64,000 bases of DNA. Origin: Bathynomus jamesi. Taxonomy: Eukaryota; Arthropoda; Malacostraca; Isopoda; Cirolanidae. Location: the NCBI GenBank assembly GCA_023014485.1, contig JAJOZX010000485.1, positions 606,001-670,000 of the forward strand. Direction: 5' to 3'. Position numbers and translations under genes: made by a program. Positions 43,795 through 54,566 of the stretch are shown here, one piece after another. A model generated the notes under the pieces. The model had not been told where the DNA came from. It was given only the letters and a program-made list of their open reading frames with translations, and did not search any database. How positions within the stretch are numbered: position 1 is the first letter of the stretch; each line of letters opens with the position of its first letter.

Positions 43795-45153
43795 CGAGGG
43801 GAATCAAAAAGTTTCCGGAATAGTTTAATAATTCAATCATTTCAAATCAGAATTTAATGAATTCTTGTTTTGACATGAATTTGGACCTTCATACATATTA
43901 GGCCATGCTAAGACTTACACAACCTTGGTGACAGTGCTTTAAGACGGAGTTAAAAAGAACCCTATTTTTCATGGCAACGGAAATCTCAAAATTCGAGTGG
44001 AGAGCTAACATTAAATTCCTAACAAAACTTAAATGGAAACCACCACAAATACTTGATGCCTTACGTGAAGTTTATGGAGATGAAGCACCTAAGAAATCAG
44101 TCGTTTATGACTGGATCAAAATTCAAAACGGGTCAAGAGGTTCTTAATGATAACCAAAGGAGTGGAAGGCCATCAACATCAATTAATGAAGAACTGTTGC
44201 TGCTGTCGGTCACTAGTCGAAAAAGATCGTCGAATTTCCTGTGAATAATAGCCAATGAGGTGGGTATCTCTCGTGGTTCTGCTCATTCCATTTTGGTGGA
44301 TACCTTAGAATTTAGCAAACTTTCTGCTCGGTGGGTGCCTAAAGCGTTGCGCCAAGACAGTTTGACCAAAGGGCTAGTCTTTTTGTTGATCTTTTGAATC
44401 GAATGGAAGTTCATGAAGATTGTTTTATGCATAGACTTGTAACAGGGGATGAAACCGGTGATTTTCAGTATGATCCGGAAAGCAAAGTTCAGTCAAAACA
44501 ATGGCTCCCAAGAGGATCAGATGGCCCAATCAAATTTAAAGCAGAAGATCAGCTAAAAAGGTAATGGCTACAATTTTTTTGGGATTGTGAAGGAATAATT
44601 TTAGTGGACTTTCTTGAGGACAAAAAACAGTCACCGCCCAAATATTATGAAAATGTTTTGAGGAAGCTGAAAGATAAGCTTGTTGAAAAAAGACCTGGTA
44701 AACTTCATCGCGGGGTGCTTTTCCATCACGACAATGCACCTGCTCACACTGCAAATGCCTCAAGAGCCGTGTTACGGGAATTTCGATGGGAAATCATACC
44801 TCACCACACCTACAGTCCGGATCTAGCCCCTTCCGACTTTTTTTTATTCCCAAATTGAAGGATCACATAAAAGGAACGCGTTTCGACTCGATAACAGATG
44901 CCAGAACAGCAGTTTTGAGATGGTTTCAGTCGAAAAACTCTGAATTTTATAAAAATGGATTGGAACGCTGGAAACATCGCTTAGAAAAGTGTATAGAGAT
45001 AGGTGGGAATTATGTCGAACGTTGTTGAGCATTCCTAAACGTATATCCTCTTTTGTTTTCTTTTATTAAGTTATTTGACCATTCTGGAACTTTTATTAAG
45101 GGTTTTGTATTAAAGCTTTTTGAATTTTCCGGAAACTTTTTGGATTCCATACG
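43795..45153 (+). mobile_element. Mariner element (DD34D), 1.36 kb
   Basis: Ends cgaggggaatcaaaaagttt and complement (cgtatggaatccaaaaagtt), about 26 bp with few mismatches. TA lies at both flanks (43793-43794, 45154-45155). Full-length size for a mariner. Confidence 0.9.
43971..45028 (+). pseudogene. Mariner transposase, DD34D, frameshifted
   Basis: ATG 43971 gives MATEISKFEWRANIKFLTKL, an N-terminal HTH, then NDNQRSGRPSTS. The catalytic region shows GDET (first Asp, about 44450; the usual W after it is G), HHDNAPAHT (second Asp, about 44730) and YSPDLAPSDFFLF (third Asp). Thirty-four residues lie between the second Asp and the Asp of PSD, hence DD34D. It ends ...GGNYVERC. At least four indels (near 44120, 44240, 44370 and 44850) break the frame, so it is inactive. 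Confidence 0.88.
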
Positions 45154-45344
45154 TATATCTTATTTTGGAGAAATTAATAACAAAAGAGTTAGTCCGTTTA
45201 TTTATTTAAAATAGATTGCATTTAAGATTTCAATAAAAATGTCCTTTCCTTTTTGTCTTCTCCTCCACAGAAATTCACATAAATAAGAATCTATCATATT
45301 TCTAGATGTTCCCAATGTCTCTCGTTCCTTTGTTTAGCTAAATC

Positions 45345-45430
45345 AACTGTACGCCCTTGACGATTGGTTAGGTTAGGTCGTAATATTTTCGTTAGTTAGC
45401 CTTATAAGGTTAACTAAAGAAGGCTGGGGT
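45345..45430. repeat. TTAGG-core half-palindrome
   Basis: Contains ctgtacgcccttgacgattg, ggttaggttaggtcg, gatattttcgttagtt-like and gaaggctggg words of the GGATCACC family but lacks its termini. It lies at the foldback centre. Confidence 0.65.
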
Positions 45431-45659
45431 AGAACGTTATTTCCTTAACTATGTTTATGAAATTCCATTTATCATCCATAACAATATATACAAAAGAGAG
45501 AAAAAAATTAATAATTATAACCATAACTAATTAAAGCACGAATACTTTCTCCAAAAAAAATATATATTATTGAATTCAGCAAGTAAAACTACACTAGAAA
45601 TTGTTGCTGGGGTAGAACGGAAAAGATCCAAATATTTTATACGTTCGTAAATATGTACT

Positions 45660-45684
45660 CTTATACTTAATGTAAGTGTATAGC

Positions 45685-45734
<50 letters not shown>

Positions 45735-45800
45735 TATATATAGGAAGGGCGACAAGCTTGACTTTCGTGAAATGACTTATACTTAATGTAAGTGTATAGC

Positions 45801-45854
<54 letters not shown>

Positions 45855-45890
45855 AAGGGCGACAAGCTTGACTTTCGTGAAATGAGGAAT
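45660..45890. repeat. Tandem duplication of about 115 bp including (TA)n
   Basis: The unit is cttatacttaatgtaagtgt + agcata(ta)n + aggaagggcgacaagcttga + ctttcgtgaaatga, present twice in direct orientation. Confidence 0.9.
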
Positions 45891-46244
45891 GGTCGCGCGG
45901 AACATTTGAAAGGTTTAAAGGTATAACATTAAGACATATATGTAAGTTACATAAGAAGTAGTAAAAGAGTGCTTTACCATTACACTGTATGAGAATTGTT
46001 AACTTTAGAGCCATAAATTCTATACAAACAGACTCCGTCCTACATTATGAACGAATAAGTAACCATAAATCATATTTAAAAACAAATTTTCCTGCCTAAT
46101 ACGATGTTCTACATATTCGTAATAACCTTAATGTCTTTCTAGAATTCATGCAGTAATAATTCATTACATTCTTCACGAAAATCGTCACTATAAAAAGGTC
46201 ACTAATTAAAATATACTTAAGATTATTAGAAATATATCTATATA
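45891..46244. other. Unassigned stretch
   Basis: No feature recognised. Confidence 0.4.
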
Positions 46245-46249
46245 TATTC

Positions 46250-46508
46250 ATCGGTCCTATTCAAAGGAGTGACATAACGAAGGAGTGACATAACAAAGGA
46301 GTGACAAATCGGAGATAAAATTCAAAGGAGTGACACGATTGGTTAGGTTAAGTCGTGATATTTTCGTTAGTTTTAACGAAAATAATTATACTCCTTTGAA
46401 TTTTATCTCCGATTTGTCACTCCTTCGTTATGTCACTCCTTCGTTACGGTATTTATGTCACTCCTTTGTTATGTCACTCCTTTGAAATGTCACTCCTTCG
46501 ATACAGAC
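46250..46508. mobile_element. Foldback built of ggagtgacataac repeats
   Basis: The left arm has four units of 'aaggagtgacataac' type; the right arm has six complementary 'gtcactcctt(c/t)gtta' units. The centre is a short TTAGG-core palindrome (cgattggttaggttaagtcg...ttaacgaaaat). Confidence 0.8.
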
Positions 46509-46510
46509 CC

Positions 46511-47284
46511 ATATTCATTAGTAGTATTGTAGCAAACTGATTTTATTATATTAAACGTAAAATATAATTAAGTGTAAAATATATTAAATGTAAATTTAAA
46601 TGTAAAATATAAGTATTCGAAGTATAAATCATTAATTAACAACATAGAGAGAGATGTAGGCTGGTCGCTGAAAAAAATAACGCCTTAAAGTACCTCAGTC
46701 TTTTCACTGATTTTTCGAGTTGTGCGTTCGTTTAGAATGTAGCCTTTTTACGGGTAATTAAATTGCTTCGAAGTAGTTTTAATTAATTTCTTTCTATGGT
46801 AAATTTGTAAGAATGTACTCGCCCGTCTTTCGTCGCAATTTCACCTGTTTTCCAAATTAATTAAATAAACCAGTAAACAGTTAAAATTTGTCGTCATACC
46901 GAAATCCCTTTTCGTTCAAAATGGCGGCCAATCTACCAATGCCGTTAAATAGAATTCAGAAATCAGAGAAAAAAAAGAGTATAAATTAAGTAAAATTGGC
47001 GAATAACATAATCGTATATTGCAAAGAAGCTTACCAAAAATGCGAAAAAATGAAAACTTCATGAAATTTTTACACAAGCAAAGAAAAATGGATGAGTATC
47101 ATTCCAAAAAAATAAATCAAAGATATTTTTAATAACGGAATTATGTGCCAGACAAAATTGAATAGAGAAACGAGGACAAAAAATGGAGTTAGAGATTAAG
47201 TTCGTGTGACAAGCTTCTCACTTGAACTTTGTATTTGTAAATTGCTTGTTTAATCCTTTGTTGCGCAGTTTGACTTTACTGAGT
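46511..47284. other. Unassigned AT-rich stretch
   Basis: No gene recognised. Confidence 0.4.
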
Positions 47285-47405
47285 TTGTTGTGGCTAACGC
47301 CAGACGATTTCATTCAGTCTCTGAAAGACCTCTGTGCAGTAAAGGGTTAAGAGACGTTTGCTTAATCCTTTGCTGCACAGAGGTCTTTCCGGCAGTAAAG
47401 CCTGA
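47285..47405. repeat. Hairpin with approximately 30-bp arms
   Basis: gaaagacctctgtgcagtaa (47322-47341) pairs with ctgcacagaggtctttcc (47372-47389). 'aaagggttaa' recurs nearby at 47341 and 47407. Confidence 0.7.
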
Positions 47406-47435
47406 CAAAGGGTTAACTTTTTTCGTTATACCAAA

Positions 47436-47437
<2 letters not shown>

Positions 47438-47499
<62 letters not shown>

Positions 47500-47523
47500 T
47501 GTGTGTATATATATATATATATA
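47438..47523. repeat. (TA)n microsatellite
   Basis: Two TA runs separated by ctgtgtg. Confidence 0.96.
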
Positions 47524-47610
47524 TCTGGAAAAAAAAGGTACCGGAATTCTCCTATTTTTTTACGATGTTTTCTCATAGTTAGTCCATCCCACCGATGATC
47601 ATCCCAATCC

Positions 47611-47656
<46 letters not shown>

Positions 47657-47657
47657 T
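47611..47657. repeat. (GA)n microsatellite
   Basis: Interrupted GA run. Confidence 0.95.
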
Positions 47658-47812
47658 CCCTTTTATAATGTTTAACAATTTGTCACGTAACAAATAAACA
47701 ATAAAACAGTAATGGAAATTGTTTAATTTTTTATCTTTTTGTTTATTTTTGCTGTCAGTTCATTAAAACGAACCAATACGCCGTACCGGCATGTTCCAGC
47801 AGAAAAAAAGCA

Positions 47813-47852
<40 letters not shown>

Positions 47853-47855
<3 letters not shown>

Positions 47856-48398
47856 ACGGCCCTTTTGCGAAATCGGCCTTTTTGAAAAATGGCCGGCCCA
47901 TTTGCAAAAAGGTCAATATGATGGCCTTTTCGCAAATGGGCATTACAATGCCGGCCACTTTGCAAAATGATTGGTTATCCAGCGGGCCATTTTGCGAAAA
48001 GGCAGAACTTCAGTTAAGAAATTCAATCCAGTTCAAATGAAATTATTGAAATTATTGAAATTTAAATTACTGAATGCGCGGTTAGGTTAAGTGAATGCCC
48101 GGTTAGGTCAACTGTCCGCCCTTGACGATTGGTTAGGTTAAGACGTGATATTTTCGTTGTTTAACGAGCATTCAGTTGACCTAACCGGCCATTCACTGTC
48201 CAGTGCAACGTGAAGTTCTGCCGTTTCGCAAAATGTCCGACAGCATTACCAGTCATTTTGCAAAATGGCCAATATGCCGGTCTGTTTGGAAAGTGGCCTG
48301 GCATTTAATGCCATTATGCAAAAAGGCCGGGTTTTTGGCCCTTTTACCAAAAGACCAATCGTTTTTCAAAACTGCCGATTTCGCAAAAAGGCCGTAAC
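47853..48398. mobile_element. Foldback built of ggcc..ttttgcaaaa repeats
   Basis: Ends gttacggcccttttgcgaaa and the complement ttcgcaaaaaggccgtaac. Each arm (about 160 bp) is made of degenerate 16-20 bp words such as ggccattttgcaaaa. The centre (48060-48200) is a TTAGG-core foldback with (c/g)cggttaggt ends, probably a nested insertion. Flanked by TA-rich sequence. Confidence 0.82.
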
Positions 48399-48405
48399 AT
48401 ATATA

Positions 48406-50018
48406 TCGGGTGGCCACAAAAAACTTTACTTAATTGAAAGTTTAATAACTGCAACAATTCAAAACTTATGCGATTGAGATTTTGCACACATTAACAGATG
48501 CATATAATCTATAATTGCTGGAATTTCAAATATGTAGGTTCTATAGTTTTGTTACAGTGAACAATTTAAAAGCATATGTCTAAAAATAGCATGCCTGGTG
48601 TGCATCTGACACGTACGTGCGCTAGCGTAGGCTAAACCTAATGTAGCGTAGTATGACACGCGCGCTGGCGTAGGCTAAACCTAATGTGAATTTGCTTTCT
48701 TTTATTTTTCCGCTAAAACCCCGCCAGCATGACGTTAAGTAAAAGTGATAAAGCCATCATAGAAGCATGTGTCAAGGAAAAAGGTTGGAATGGAAATAGG
48801 ATTGTCCGAGAATTCCCCGCAAAGAACTGGACTCGTCAAAGTGTTTATAACTTAATAAGAAAGATAAAGGATACTGGATCAACAGCTAGAAAACCCGGCA
48901 GCGGCAGGCCCAAAAGTGTTTCAACAGAAGAAAATAAGGCTGCCGTGGAGGAACTGATTCAATCCCAGGAGAATACACCAGGAACTCATCGCTCCCAGAG
49001 ACAGATTGCGTACGACCTTGGGATTTCTCGCTCCTCTGTACAAGGGATTGTAAAACGTTTGAAATTGAAGGCCTACAAGAGAATTCGAGTTTCTCGGCGT
49101 GATCAGAATGTAAGACAGCGTAGAAAGACCCGCTGTAAATCCCTATATGAACGCTACTCAGCTGAAGACGTGCAAAAAGTTGTGGTTACAGACGAAAAGG
49201 ATTTCACGTTGGAGGTGGCCAAAAACAGGCAAAATGACAGGGTTTATGGTTCAAGGAAAAAGGATTCCTCCCTCCAGGCTTTTTCATGAAACCTCACGAT
49301 TCAGCAGAAAAGTAATGGTATCAGCGGGAATTTCATGGAAGGGGAACACACGAATTCATTTTATTGCCACAAACGAAACTAAAGTTAACTCTGAGCGCTA
49401 CATCAACCTGTTAGATAATGGGTTACTTCCTGATTGTCGTCAGCTGTATCCTGATGAGGCCTACATTTTCCAGCAAGATCGGGCACCCGCCCATACAAAC
49501 CGAGCGACCCAAAATCATCTAGAGCAAGAGACCCCTAATTTCATCAAAAAGGATGAATGGCCGCCTCAGTCTCCCGACTGTAATCCGATGGACTATTCAG
49601 TATGGGATTCCCTCATGGTGAAGGTTTACGGCAGCCAGAAAGACAAATTCACCGAAGATGAACTTAAGGAGAAAATCAGTAGAGCATGGGAGGATATCAC
49701 CTTAGATGAGGTTCGAAAGTGCATCTCCTCGTGGAAGAAGCGATTGAGGGCAGTTTACCAACAGGGAGGTGGTCACATTGACCATTTGTTTAAGTAAATT
49801 TTGTTAAGTTCAAATTCATTTTCTTCGGCATGCTATTTTTAGACATATGCTTTTAAATTGTTCACTGTAACAAAACTATAGAACCTACATATTTGAAAAT
49901 TCCAGCAATTATAGATTATAACCATCTGTTAATGTGTGCCAAAGCTCAATCGCATAAGTTTTGAATTGTTGCAGTTATTAAACTTTGAATTAAGTAAAGT
50001 TTTTTTGTGGCCACCCGA
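48406..50018 (+). mobile_element. Mariner-like element (DD37D), 1.6 kb with 190-bp TIRs
   Basis: Termini tcgggtggccacaaaaaac and complement continue as nearly identical inverted repeats for about 190 bp, to agcatgcc/ggcatgct. TA flanks both ends (48404-48405, 50019-50020). TIR divergence is only a few percent, so the insertion looks recent. Confidence 0.93.
48729..49797 (+). pseudogene. Tc1/mariner transposase, DD37D, one frameshift
   Basis: ATG 48729: MTLSKSDKAIIEACVKEKGW, then two HTH regions (WTRQSVYNLIRKIKDTGS; QIAYDLGISRSSVQGIVKRL) joined by a KPGSGRPKS linker. Catalytic motifs are VVVTDEKDF (first Asp, about 49190), FQQDRAPAHT (second Asp, about 49478) and WPPQSPDCNPMDYSVW. Thirty-seven residues lie between the second Asp and the Asp of NPMD, so DD37D as in maT-like elements. 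It ends GGGHIDHLFK, about 355 aa in total. One indel around 49235-49250 is the only clear lesion. This is the best preserved transposase in the window. Confidence 0.9.
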
Positions 50019-50019
50019 T

Positions 50020-50502
50020 ATATGGCATGTATGACATGCCAGAACTGAACGAGAGGATAGCACAATGTTGGGCGCGGCTAATTCAATGCTCCAAGATACA
50101 ATTTTCCAGAGATGAAAGAGGTTACAATCCATTGTTGAAGCTGATATTGAACGTACTAAACCTCACCAGGACCAATAATTGCCATGCGCACCATTTAACA
50201 GCAAGCAAAAAGAAAAGCAACTTTACTTATAAAAAGATCAATAGAACTGGGCACAATTTTCACACACACACACACAATTTTCTACTATTGGCGCGTTGTA
50301 GGGTATGAAGAACAAATGAAAATTAATGAATAGTTATTATCAAGCAATATGTAAGTCGTATGACTGGGTTTCGGTATGTTGCAAATGTTATACGCGCGTG
50401 CAGCGTTGTAGACGTGAATGACCCTTTGCAACATTGCAACCCACATTCCCCTCAGAATCCTTCCTAGATTTGGCCCATTTTTACCTTGGTTTCCAAACCA
50501 AT

Positions 50503-50504
<2 letters not shown>
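50020..50504. other. Unassigned stretch
   Basis: A frame from 50027 (93 codons) has no recognised domain. A short (CA)n lies at 50260-50273. Confidence 0.35.

Positions 50505-50588
<84 letters not shown>
50505..50588. repeat. (TA)n(CA)n microsatellite
   Basis: About 75 bp TA then CA. Confidence 0.96.
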
Positions 50589-50685
50589 TGCATACTTATA
50601 TTATTGCAATAACTAATAATAAAGCAAAATAAAACACAGAAAGGATGAAAAAAGACACAAGAAGGGGGTGAGGGATTAATGTGTG

Positions 50686-50874
50686 TCAGCCTCGTCCGAC
50701 CCGGAGGTTCACTTGCTGGATGTTTGTTCGCTGGAGGTTGGCTCTGCTGCTTCGTTTTTCCTCGTCACTGAATTCTGGTGGGAGGCGAGTAACCTGAGTG
50801 AAGGACCTGGAAGTCACATAGGAGCCAGGAACGCTCTCCGGTGAAGGGCCTCTTGGAATTTGAGATGCTTTTTT
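50686..50874 (-). CDS. Possible C-terminal host exon
   Basis: On minus, after a pyrimidine-rich ttcttctttctaaag, the frame reads KASQIPRGPSPESVPGSYVT...RLPPEFSDEEKRSS...QQVNLRVGRG and stops at TGA (50686-50688). Codon usage and GC are richer than in the surroundings, the frame is unbroken, and it matches no repeat elsewhere in the window. It would be a terminal coding exon, perhaps of the same minus-strand gene as the exon at 56209-56379, but that link is inference and no domain is recognised. The frame also stays open upstream (MMQRAMAPYCELLKKMK), so the acceptor is uncertain. Confidence 0.3.
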   Translation of the reverse strand, partial: KKASQIPRGPSPESVPGSYVTSRSFTQVTRLPPEFSDEEKRSSRANLQRTNIQQVNLRVGRG

Positions 50875-51099
50875 CTTTAGAAAGAAGAATGAGGTTATGC
50901 AAGTTTGTCGTGGTGGTCCCTTCATTTTTTTCAACAACTCGCAATAAGGAGCCATTGCTCTTTGCATCATTCCTTTACATTTGAGTCTCCTTTACAAGTT
51001 GTCGTCGTAATCTATCATATCCTGTTGCATTTTTGTCCTTCGTTCAATGAACTCAGTCAGCCATTTGAACACCAATCAGAGCGCGCCTAGGGGTTTGAT

Positions 51100-51735
51100 C
51101 GAGGGAGGCGAGAGGTGATTCAGCCGATGGGTTAAGCGACCTGCCCAGCCTCGCGTGTACGCAAGGGGGTATCGTGTGTACGCAAGGTGGGGTGTAACTT
51201 TATCAATCGCGTGTACGCAAAATAGCGTTTGACAAAGTCGCATTCGAGAAGGGTTGACTATATATATATTTTAGAATACACTGATAACGTGGCGTTTGAT
51301 AACGCGGTGTGTGAATAACACGACAAAGAATAGATCAATTATGTTTTATTACGTGGGCCAAGTCGCGAATAACGCCATATATTTTAATATAAACGGACAA
51401 AACTCAAGTCAGGCGTTCAACAACTGTGGGGAAATGCGAGCAATCGCGAGTGCCTCAAAGCGGTGAATAGAGAATAATATATTTTATTATTTTATTTACC
51501 TTTACATATTTATTGAGTATTTAATATATTTCTTTTAAAAGTCACGTACTACACTGTAATATTACTCTAATATTATAGGTAAAAGTCGTATATATTTGAT
51601 GTTTCCAGAACCTAACTAATTTTTCACATAAAATCTTTAACAATAGATAACGCGGACTGCGATATAACGGGGTGTCTCGGAACGTAATTCCGCGTTATAA
51701 ACGTAGTCTACTAGGAAAACAGTGTTACGCACTCA
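51100..51735. other. Unassigned stretch
   Basis: Three 'cgtgtacgcaa' words at 51154-51220. Inverted 'ataacgcgg'/'ccgcgttat' words (51299, 51650, 51688) hint at a degraded pogo-like MITE. Confidence 0.35.
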
Positions 51736-51739
51736 GCTA

Positions 51740-51807
51740 CAGACGCTAGCACACCTCTTGCCTTGCCAAGAGATAATTTGATTTTCTGATGCTTGATTAC
51801 ACACACA

Positions 51808-51847
<40 letters not shown>

Positions 51848-51960
51848 CTATGGAAATAAAATTTCTAAGAAAGCACCCGGTTTCGAACCTAGGCTCATAT
51901 GCTAAAGACGAGGGCTCTTTCCCTTCAAGTACAGGAAACATAATGAAGGACGAGTGAATA
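51740..51960 (-). mobile_element. tRNA-like SINE fragment with (CA)n
   Basis: On minus there is a B-box-like ggttcgaaacc (51879-51889) and an A-box-like tagctgagtgcgtaac (51727-51743), separated by a (GT)n tract. The order relative to a tRNA is unusual, so the call is tentative. Confidence 0.3.
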
Positions 51961-52044
51961 GGTGTATTTCAATCTATTTGAGAAGGAAGGGGAGCGGAGA
52001 TTCTTGCACGACTCATTCGTTATTGTAAAAATTATATTATATAT

Positions 52045-52330
52045 AACTTTGTTTAGCTTCCGCCCGAATTGTTCATTCTGACGAAGGTCAAGCTTTTCAC
52101 TCCACCATAGACCTACAGTTTAACGTGGAATCCGAACCACGCCCCACCAGCAGCCCAGCGTCTTAACCACTAGGGCACCCAGGATACCCATTTGTTTACC
52201 AACCACTTTATTGTGTGGAAGGATGAACAGCTGGGTTTTGCTGCGCGCCGGCTGCTGTCACCGGGTCTCGATCCCGTGGTCGATGGAATCGTAGTCAGCG
52301 ATGCTAACCACTACACCACCGAGGCGCATA
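52045..52330 (-). mobile_element. Dimeric tRNA-derived SINE, family I
   Basis: On minus: head 1 ggtgtagtggttagcatcgc (A box) and gggatcgagacccgg (B-box position). A linker follows (cccagctgttcatcctt...aaatgggta), then head 2 gccctagtggttaagacgct. The 3' body is cgtggttcggattccacgtt and cttcgtcagaatgaacaatt. Related copies are at 54567 and 58990. Confidence 0.75.
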
Positions 52331-52364
<34 letters not shown>

Positions 52365-52369
52365 TATGC

Positions 52370-54545
52370 AGGAAGAAGTAGCAAGGGCGAATGCCCGCAA
52401 AAACGCCCCCACCACCTCCCATAGAGGAAGAAAAGAGCCAAAATCAAGGTCCAAGGTTTTCCAGATGCTTGGACACTCTGCGCTTGAAAGATTGGAGGTC
52501 ACAAACAGGGGGAAAGATGGACTGAGGAAGACTGATCCAGAGTTTGCTGGTTAAGTGCACTGAAAATTCAAAATACCGATTAACCTTTGCGTTAGAGAAT
52601 TGGTCAGAAAAGGAATGCGGTGTCGAAAGTCTAGTACTGCGTGCTCTCCTTAAACGAGGAGGCATGCAGTTAGAGAGTTCAGAAGAACAGTGTCCGTTAT
52701 AATAACGATAGTAAAGAGAGAGTGAGGCAACATTGCGGCGGCGAAGAGAGAAGGATTGAGGCGGTCAGTAAGAGGCGGGGAAGAGATGAGACGAAAAGCC
52801 TTTGATTCCACCCTGTCAAGTACGGCTGCATGGGTTGAGCCACCCCACACATGAGAAGCGTACTCTATACAGGGGCGGACAAGACTCCTGTACAGAGAGG
52901 GCAGCTGAGTTGGGATGAAGAAATCGCGGAGCCGGTATAGCGCACCAAACCTCTTAGAAAGACTATATGTGTTTTTTCCGGGAAAGATCACAAGAAAAGG
53001 AAACGCCAAGAATGTTAAAAGGAAAGGAAGGAGTGAGTTGGGTATTGTTGAAGGTAAGGGGATAGTCGTGTGGAAAATTGTGACGATTAGACAGGTGAAG
53101 AAACTGAGTTTTGGGGGCATTGGGTGAGACGCTTTGTGAAGCGGGTGGAGAAGTGAAGAGTGGAATCATCGGCAAAAGAGTGGATAGGACAGGAAGTGCG
53201 ACTTAATAGATCATTGATAAATAAAAGGAAAAGAGTGGGTGACAAGTCAGAGCCCTGAGGAACACCACTCTCAACAGCTTTTGGAGAAGAACAGTGGCCA
53301 TCTACAACCGCAGTTCTTGATCGACCACAAAGGAAATTAGAGATGAAGGCACAGATAGAAGGATAGAAACCGAAGGAGGGCAGTTTGGAAATTAAAGATT
53401 TGTGTCAGACTCTATCAAAATCTTTTGATATGTCTAGCGCAATAGCAAAAGTTTCACCGAAATCCTGAAAGGAGGATGACCAAGAGTCAGGTAGATATGC
53501 AAGAAGATCGCCAGTAGAGCGTCCCTTGCGGAACCCATACTGACGATCTGAAAGAAGATTGTAGAAAGAGAGGTGTTTAAGAAACTTGCTATTAAGGATA
53601 AATTCAAGAAGTTTAGAAAGGCAAGAAATTAAAGCAATTGGACGATAGTTGGAGGGTTGTGAGCGGTCACCCTCTTTTGGGACAGGCTGAATGAAAGCGA
53701 ACTTCCAGCAGGAAGCAAAAGTGCCAGAAGAAAGACAAAAACGAAACAGTTTGCCTAGTCAGGGTGTCAGCACAGAAGCACAATTCTTGAGAACAACAGG
53801 AAGGACACCATCAGGACCTCACGCCTTTCTAGAGTTGAACCCAGGTAGGGCAGAAAAAAAACATCTTTGGAAGAGATTCTAATTTCAGATCAGACATAAT
53901 TGAGTCAGAGGGAGGAAGAGGTGGAGGAACAGTACCGGAATCGTCCATGGTTGAGGTGGGTGTGAAAGTTTCAGGGAAGAGTTGAGTTTTATCATGCAGA
54001 AGAGACGACAACTGAGCCGTCGGAATGGAAAAGAGGAAGGAAGGAAAGAAGAAGTAAAATTGTTGGAGAGGTTCTTGGCTAGGTGCCAGAAAGAGCGAGA
54101 AGAATTAGAATTAGATAGGTTTCACATTTTTCTTTGATGAAGGAATTTTTGGTGCGTCGAAGAACAGATTTTGCACGATTCCTGGTAGAAATATAAGCTA
54201 AGTGACAGACAGGAGTAAGATGGCGACGGTACCTTATGACATCCCCCATCTGTTGCGGGTGACATTAGAACAAGCAAAGTTAAACCAAAGTTTTTTGCTT
54301 TAGTATTAGGAATAGAATGTGGAATGTACGCCCTCCAAGCCCGAGATGCGCTCAGCCACGGAAGAAGTAATCATTTCATGGGAAATCAGAGAAGTACTAC
54401 CCAAGGATCTCACAATCAGCGGCGCCAAAATGCCAAAGGCGCCTTCTCTTGGGAGCATTCAAAGGCCGAACAAGAGCGATAGGACAGGAAACAGATATAA
54501 GATTGTGGTCGGAGAAGCCCAACGGAGAAAAAAGTTTGTGTTGTA
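52370..54545 (-). pseudogene. LINE-A copy with reverse transcriptase
   Basis: Read on minus from 54545: partial EN (SSDHNLI.. region), linker, then RT. Recognisable RT blocks are PSNYRPIALISCLSKLLE (about 53650), QYGFRKGRSTGDLLAYLPDS (about 53540), ALDISKDFDRV (motif A), SGVPQGSDLSPTLFLLFIND (about 53270) and HSFADDSTLHF (FADD active site, about 53175). A C-terminal half follows with PSLYRSLVRPCIEYASHVWG (about 52880) and the tail/3' UTR shared with the other LINE-A copies. It is 5'-truncated in the EN. Stops and frameshifts are present, but it is the fullest LINE-A here. Confidence 0.87.
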
Positions 54546-54566
54546 AAAATATATATATATATATAT

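Larger units (their letters stand above)
43705..45650. mobile_element. Foldback element interrupted by a mariner
   Basis: The block cttttccgttctaaccccag..gaattcagtaatat (43713-43792) is mirrored at 45570-45630, and ttttggagaaa (45163-45173) by ctttctccaaaa (45548-45559). The arms reconnect when the mariner (43795-45153) is removed. Its centre holds a TTAGG-core module at 45345-45430. Confidence 0.7.

Noticed and set aside
47310..47401. Transcription terminator-like hairpin
   Set aside because: Intrinsic terminators are bacterial features; here it is one of many inverted repeats.
50027..50308. Possible coding frame just right of the DD37D element
   Set aside because: A short frame with no recognised motif; it lies outside the element's TA-flanked end.
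51776..51889. Functional tRNA gene
   Set aside because: The A- and B-box-like words are separated by a (CA)n tract and are in the wrong arrangement for an intact tRNA.
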